64,000 nucleotides of DNA from Myxococcales bacterium (GTDB taxonomy: Bacteria; Myxococcota_A; Polyangia; Palsa-1104; JAEUJZ01): positions 124,001 through 188,000 of the forward strand of contig JAEUJZ010000020.1 of NCBI GenBank assembly GCA_016794505.1. The letters run 5' to 3'. The notes beneath the pieces are model-generated. The model did no database searches. It saw nothing but the letters and a program-made list of their open reading frames with translations, and was not told where the DNA came from. This document shows positions 60,015 to 64,000 of the stretch, piece after piece; position 1 is the first letter of the stretch; each line of letters opens with the position of its first letter. Made by a program: the position numbers and the translations under genes.

Positions 60015-61813
60015 TGGGACGCCCCCGCCACGCGCCACGTCCAGAAACGGGCTCGGCTGCGCACCCTGCATCGACGGCTCAGGCTCTTGCGCTGTCGACG
60101 GGCCATGCGACGCAGGTCGCAAGCGATCTGTCGCTGCTCTTGCGGGCGCATGCCTTCGCACTGGGAGGAGAAGGGGCTGCGCTGTCCCGCGTGGCTGCCA
60201 ACCTGCAAGCGTTTGGCGGACAGATCGACGACGAGGCGGCAGCATGGATTGGCATGGGTGTGCCTCCCGCTGAGCGGCCAGCGATCTGCTTGGGCGATCA
60301 GCCGGGTGTGCTGGGGCCTCATAGCTTTGGGTTTCTGAACAACATCGAGGGAATTGCCCCCCTCGCCGCGCCGCTTTCCGAGCGGCCGCGTCGCGGGGCC
60401 GTGGCCTGGGTTGTTCCACGTCGCGAGGCGCTGCCCGAGGTGGTGCCGCTGCTCTGCAGTCGCGGCTTGGCGGCCTCGTGGCTGATCTCGGTCGGCGATG
60501 GCGATCCGGCCGAGGTCATGCGCTTTTTGGCACGTGACCCAGCGACGCGAGCTGTCCTGTTAGCAGTTGGGCGAGGGCTGCGGCCGCAGTCACTGCTGCC
60601 CGTGCTGAGCGAGAAGCCCGCGGTGTTGTTTGAGCTTCCGATGACGCCAGCGCGGGATCGGGCCCTGCTGCGCGCTGTCGCTCGACGGACGCGCGCCACG
60701 ATCACGACCGACTTAGAAGAGTGGCTGGCCCATGCGGCCCTGTTTGATGCGGCAGCCGCGGTTGAACCGGGCTTGCAGAGCAGTTCTTTTCGTCGGGCGA
60801 AGGCCGCGGTGGTCGTGGTGGGTGGTGGGGCCGACTTCGTCGCGGCCGAGGTTCAGCGGGTGCGCAGCACGACCCCCATCCAGCTGCACGCCGTCGAGCC
60901 AACCGACAATGCCGCCGAGACGGGAGAGAGCCTGCGTGCGGCGCTGGTCAAGGCACAGCGCGATGTGCCAACCGTACTTCTGTGTGGCCCGCCCGATCTG
61001 CTCGCGGAGCAGCAACCTGCTCTGACTGGGCTGGGCTCGCTTCTGTGCGTCGATCCAAGCCAGCCAGAACGCTTGCGAGCGCTGCTGCGCGCACTCAGCG
61101 TGACGCTGCGTCCGCAGCCAGCCACTCAAGACAAGCCTCTGGTCGTTCGAGCCGAGCCAGAGCGACTGCACGGCGTCCTTGCGACGCTGCCCCCGCCGCT
61201 TTATGTCGGTGGAGCCATGGTGCGCGAAGAGGTTCTTGGCGACCATGATCTGAAGCGCTTGCTGGCCGCGTATGGCATCCGCGTGACACGGCAGGCGCCC
61301 GCCAACACCGGGACCGCGGTGCTTCGCATCGCCAGCAAGCTGGATTTTCCCGTCGAGCTAATCGCCAATGTGCCACCGCAGGCGGATGTACAGGCCTTGG
61401 TAACGGCGGAAGCCAGCGCGCGGGCGCTTTGCAAGACCCAGGCAGAGCTAAAGCGTCAAGCCGCGCTGTTCTTGGCAAACAGCCCCCATGTTCTTTTGCG
61501 CGAGGTGCTGCCATCCGCCGTGACCTTGCGGATCAGCGCGGCCGTAGAGCGCGGCGTGGGCCCGGTCCTGCGGCTTGGCAAAGACGAGGCCGCCCTGCTG
61601 CCGCTTGGCAAGGCAGAAGCACAGGCTTTAGCGGCTGAGCTCTGTACGCAGCACGACGTCGACTGTGCGGATGGGCTGGGCGCACTGCTGTCTCGGATTG
61701 CGGCGTGCGTGACCGAGCACGCGCTGACGCTGGACTTGCTGGTGCAGCTTCTCGACGAGCCGGTCGTTTCACTCGCGGCGGGTGTCTTGGTTCGTGCGTC
61801 GGAAAAGGCGTAG
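60014..61813 (+). CDS. Degenerate ADP-forming acyl-CoA synthetase-like protein
   Basis: 599 residues, overlapping the previous stop (TGATG). Residues about 95-220 match the succinyl-CoA-ligase-like fold (VLGPHSFGFLNN; SWLISVGDGDPAEVMRFLARDP). About 260-370 is a second Rossmann-like domain. About 395-595 is an ATP-grasp domain (LLAAYGIRVTRQAPANTGTAVLRIASKLDFPVELI; VLREVL region; final VVSLAAGVLV). The Gly-rich loop and the ELDINPL motif that bind ATP and metal in active enzymes are replaced, and the N-terminal CoA-binding domain is reduced. It is probably not an active ligase. It may bind acyl-CoA and regulate or scaffold the ETF-like pair. Confidence 0.78.
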   Translation: MGRPRHAPRPETGSAAHPASTAQALALSTGHATQVASDLSLLLRAHAFALGGEGAALSRVAANLQAFGGQIDDEAAAWIGMGVPPAERPAICLGDQPGVLGPHSFGFLNNIEGIAPLAAPLSERPRRGAVAWVVPRREALPEVVPLLCSRGLAASWLISVGDGDPAEVMRFLARDPATRAVLLAVGRGLRPQSLLPVLSEKPAVLFELPMTPARDRALLRAVARRTRATITTDLEEWLAHAALFDAAAAVEPGLQSSSFRRAKAAVVVVGGGADFVAAEVQRVRSTTPIQLHAVEPTDNAAETGESLRAALVKAQRDVPTVLLCGPPDLLAEQQPALTGLGSLLCVDPSQPERLRALLRALSVTLRPQPATQDKPLVVRAEPERLHGVLATLPPPLYVGGAMVREEVLGDHDLKRLLAAYGIRVTRQAPANTGTAVLRIASKLDFPVELIANVPPQADVQALVTAEASARALCKTQAELKRQAALFLANSPHVLLREVLPSAVTLRISAAVERGVGPVLRLGKDEAALLPLGKAEAQALAAELCTQHDVDCADGLGALLSRIAACVTEHALTLDLLVQLLDEPVVSLAAGVLVRASEKA

Positions 61814-61837
61814 CAGCGCCGGCCTGGGGATCGTGGC

Positions 61838-63334
61838 CTAGTGGCTGCCGACGTGAAGCATCATCCAGACGCCGAGCAGGATGAGGCCAAGCCCCATCAG
61901 CCAGAACAGAACCAAGATCGGCCAGTACAGCCAGCGCAGCCGTCGGACCTGTTGCTGTAGCTCGTCGACGGTCGGGGCAAGGGCCCGCACTTGCAGGGCC
62001 AGCTCGCTCGTCGCTGGTGCCATGTACTTAAGCTGCTCGCGGACTTCGCCAACCATGGGGGCGATCGCGGATGCTAGCTGCGGCTGTGCCATCTGAAAGT
62101 TGGTGGCCTGCGAGCTTAGCGGCGAAACGCTGGACGAAGGCGGAGTCGCCATCTGCGTCGTCGAGAACGGCGATGGTTGCTGCTGGGTCGATTCGGGAGC
62201 CAAGCGCGAAGGGGCTGGCGTAAGCCCGCGGCCATGCGCGCGAAGCTCGCGAGGTAGCTGTGGATCGAGCCACTCGGCCACAAGGTGCGAGCTGACGAAG
62301 CGGCCAGTCTGCATGGCCAGCGAAAAGAGCGCGGTCCCTAGCTCGGCAGCCGTCGCGGGACGCAGCTTGCGATCGATTTCAAGGACGCGCGACAAGATCT
62401 GCGTCATGCCGGGCGGGGCGTCCGGGCGCACGCTCGAAAGAGGCGGCACCTTCTGCGTCAGCATCGAGGCCAGGGCGGTCGCGTCGCCTTCACGCTCAAA
62501 CAAGGGCTTGCCGCTGCACAGCTCGTACATCACAACCCCCAGGGCAAACAGGTCCGCCCGGCGGTCGATGGGCTGGTCCGAGAGGGCTTCCGGGGCGATG
62601 TAGCCGACTCGCCCCTTGATTCGTCCGGCTGATGTGACCGACAGGCGGTTCTTGGCGCGTGCGACTCCGAAGTCGATGATCTTGACGATGCCGTCGACCG
62701 AGATGAGGAGGTTGCTGGGCGAGATATCGCGATGCACGACGTTAAGAGGCGCCCCTCCGAGATCGCGCATCTCGTGGGCGGCCTGCAAGCCCGCACAGAC
62801 CTGCGCGCCGATCGCAGCCACGAGGTCGACGGGGAACTGCTGGCCTCGTTGCTCGACGCGACGCATCAAGCTCTGCAGGGACAGACCGCGCACCCATTCC
62901 ATCACCAGATAAGGCAGGCCGTCCTGTTCGTCGATGTCATAGATCTGCACGACGTTGGGATGGTTGACCTGCGCGATGATGCGTGCCTCGTCGAGGAACA
63001 TGAAGATCACGTCCTCGCGGTCTCGCAGGTCCTGCCGGATCTGCTTGATGACGACTTGGCGATCAAAGCCGCCCATGCCGCTTTGCCGGCACAGGTACAC
63101 ATCGGCCATGCCGCCGCTGCCCAGGCGGCAGACGACTTTGTAGCGACCGATGTAGGCCGGGATCTCGGGCTCGCTGGTGGGCTGACTGGCGTAAAGAACC
63201 CGCTGGCTGTTCTCGGTGCTGTCGCCGCCTTCGTCAAAGTCGTCGGTCGCGCGGGATGACTCGGTGCTGCCACCGGGCCCGCCTGCTGCGCCTTCGATTT
63301 CGCCGAGCTTTGAGCTGCCCTGGGCCTCAGCCAT
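61838..63334 (-). CDS. Ser/Thr protein kinase with C-terminal coiled coil and membrane segment
   Basis: 498 residues. A Gly/Ser/Glu-rich head (1-60) is followed by a canonical kinase domain (about 62-345): GSGGMADVYLC, K97, HRDISPSN (201-208, Ser in place of the usual Lys, as in many myxobacterial kinases), DFG (221-223) and YIAPEA. After a Ser/Pro/Gln-rich linker there is a helical stretch (about 430-465, likely coiled coil) and a membrane segment (about 470-492). It converges on the acyl-CoA-synthetase-like gene, 24 bases away. Confidence 0.92.
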   Translation of the reverse strand: MAEAQGSSKLGEIEGAAGGPGGSTESSRATDDFDEGGDSTENSQRVLYASQPTSEPEIPAYIGRYKVVCRLGSGGMADVYLCRQSGMGGFDRQVVIKQIRQDLRDREDVIFMFLDEARIIAQVNHPNVVQIYDIDEQDGLPYLVMEWVRGLSLQSLMRRVEQRGQQFPVDLVAAIGAQVCAGLQAAHEMRDLGGAPLNVVHRDISPSNLLISVDGIVKIIDFGVARAKNRLSVTSAGRIKGRVGYIAPEALSDQPIDRRADLFALGVVMYELCSGKPLFEREGDATALASMLTQKVPPLSSVRPDAPPGMTQILSRVLEIDRKLRPATAAELGTALFSLAMQTGRFVSSHLVAEWLDPQLPRELRAHGRGLTPAPSRLAPESTQQQPSPFSTTQMATPPSSSVSPLSSQATNFQMAQPQLASAIAPMVGEVREQLKYMAPATSELALQVRALAPTVDELQQQVRRLRWLYWPILVLFWLMGLGLILLGVWMMLHVGSH

Positions 63335-63349
63335 GGGGATGCACCTACC

Positions 63350-63449
63350 TTCTCTCAGAGTAGACCAAAAAAGGCCCGCTCAACTAGAGAAGTGTGCGTT
63401 ATTTCGCATAATTTTCGATGTTTAACGGAATGAAGAGGAGAAAGAGAGA
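63350..63449 (-). promoter_or_regulatory. AT-rich upstream region of the last kinase gene, with an inverted repeat
   Basis: This is one of the few AT-rich stretches in the window. TGTGCG and CGCATA at about 63401-63418 pair (one G-T) around a TTATTT loop, a plausible operator. Convincing -35/-10 hexamers could not be fixed. Confidence 0.3.
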
Positions 63450-63977
63450 TCACATCTCTTGCGCAGCGGGTGAGTCAGCATCGAGCAAGGCCAAGAGGCC
63501 ACGCAGGCCATCGCGCAGCAAAAGAAGGTCCGTGCGATCGACGCAGCCCGAGCCCACCTGGCTGCCTTGCTCAAGCCGGAACGCGGCCGGGCTGGGTGTC
63601 ACCGTCGAGCTGCTCAGGGGGCGGGGCCGCTCGACGGCAAGAAGGATGGTCGGCAGGTGACGCTGCAGGCTGCCCATACCGAGCGTTCCCAGCCCACGTC
63701 GCGCCCGCTTGCCTGGCGTCTCGGTCGGCGTGCCGAACTCGCTTTTCGCAGGGGGCGATGCCGTGCCGTGCGAGGAGGGCTGCGCCGAGGATTCATTCGC
63801 AGCCGGCTCTGGTCTTACTGCGCTCACACCTTTTCCCGTCGCTGCTGCTTTCTTAGTGCGGACTGGCGAGGTCTTTCGCGCGATGGGCTGAGGGCGGCGT
63901 GCCGACGCTTTCGCAGGGGCGCGGGTGGTGCCTTTTGGGGATGGCTTGGGTTGCGCGGGGCGCTGGACGCGTTTCAT
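63450..63977 (-). CDS. Hypothetical protein with basic Lys/Pro/Ala-rich N-terminus
   Basis: 175 residues from the ATG at 63977; the frame stays open to the window edge, so the gene may begin further upstream. The first 60 residues are rich in Lys, Arg, Pro and Ala, like a histone-H1-type or nucleic-acid-binding tail. The rest contains LQRHLPTILLAVERPRPLS and a Leu-rich C-terminus (LLLLRDGLRGLLALLDADS). I recognise no family. It lies upstream of the kinase on the same strand, 115 bases apart. Confidence 0.6.
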   Translation of the reverse strand: MKRVQRPAQPKPSPKGTTRAPAKASARRPQPIARKTSPVRTKKAAATGKGVSAVRPEPAANESSAQPSSHGTASPPAKSEFGTPTETPGKRARRGLGTLGMGSLQRHLPTILLAVERPRPLSSSTVTPSPAAFRLEQGSQVGSGCVDRTDLLLLRDGLRGLLALLDADSPAAQEM

Positions 63978-64000
63978 TGGGGCTCGCAAGGCTGAGCCGC

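Overview
The window is GC-rich chromosomal DNA that looks like it comes from a myxobacterium-like member of the Myxococcota (former Deltaproteobacteria). This taxonomic call is an inference. It rests on six Hanks-type Ser/Thr protein kinases in 64 kb, an Oar-like TonB-dependent receptor with an N-terminal carboxypeptidase-regulatory domain, a C-signal (CsgA)-like short-chain dehydrogenase, a PilZ protein, a DUF4388 protein, an OmpA protein with thrombospondin type-3 repeats, and a phosphatase ending in a MYXO-CTERM-like tail. No rRNA, convincing tRNA, CRISPR array, insertion sequence or complete prophage was seen. One orphan integrase-type core-binding domain is the only hint of mobile DNA.

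Layout. 1-9722: cell-envelope genes (OmpA protein cut by the window edge, MgtE, an unknown helical protein, a PlsC-type acyltransferase, an Ig-like lipoprotein, a large TonB-dependent receptor). 9781-15758: a 1342-residue kinase/ATPase/TPR regulator, converging on a two-gene operon for a eukaryote-like steroid 5-alpha-reductase and a family 2 glycosyltransferase. 16048-20483: secreted proteins (Cys-rich, fibronectin/CFI-box, Tyr/His-rich repeat protein, M15-type peptidase). 20555-26684: a kinase with a Cys-rich insertion, then on the minus strand a tightly coupled kinase / TPR / periplasmic-binding-protein operon. 26759-37525: thioredoxin-like protein, isocitrate dehydrogenase, a histidine-kinase-like sensor without an ATPase domain, the orphan core-binding-domain protein, DUF4476 protein, ThiE, a Spy-like protein and Lon. 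37614-47780: another kinase, an AmpG-type permease, MetF, 1-Cys peroxiredoxin, XseA, a ManB/ManC pair giving GDP-mannose, and a lipoprotein. 47781-48420: a non-coding stretch with six 42-bp tandem repeats. 48421-56977: DUF4388 protein, kinase, PilZ, CsgA-like SDR, M18 aminopeptidase, F420-reductase-like protein, purple-acid-phosphatase-like protein. 57035-61813: a four-gene overlapping operon of an SDR followed by degenerate relatives of EtfA, EtfB and ADP-forming acyl-CoA synthetase. 61838-64000: a last kinase and a basic-tailed unknown protein.

How the genes fit together. Housekeeping functions (icd, metF, thiE, lon, xseA, manB/manC) are interspersed with signalling and surface genes. The most unusual items are the 57035-61813 operon, whose ETF-like and acyl-CoA-synthetase-like proteins appear to have lost the residues or domains needed for cofactor binding or catalysis; the steroid 5-alpha-reductase/glycosyltransferase pair; the kinase with a probable zinc ribbon inside its N-lobe; the histidine-kinase-like protein lacking HATPase_c; and the 42-bp repeat block.
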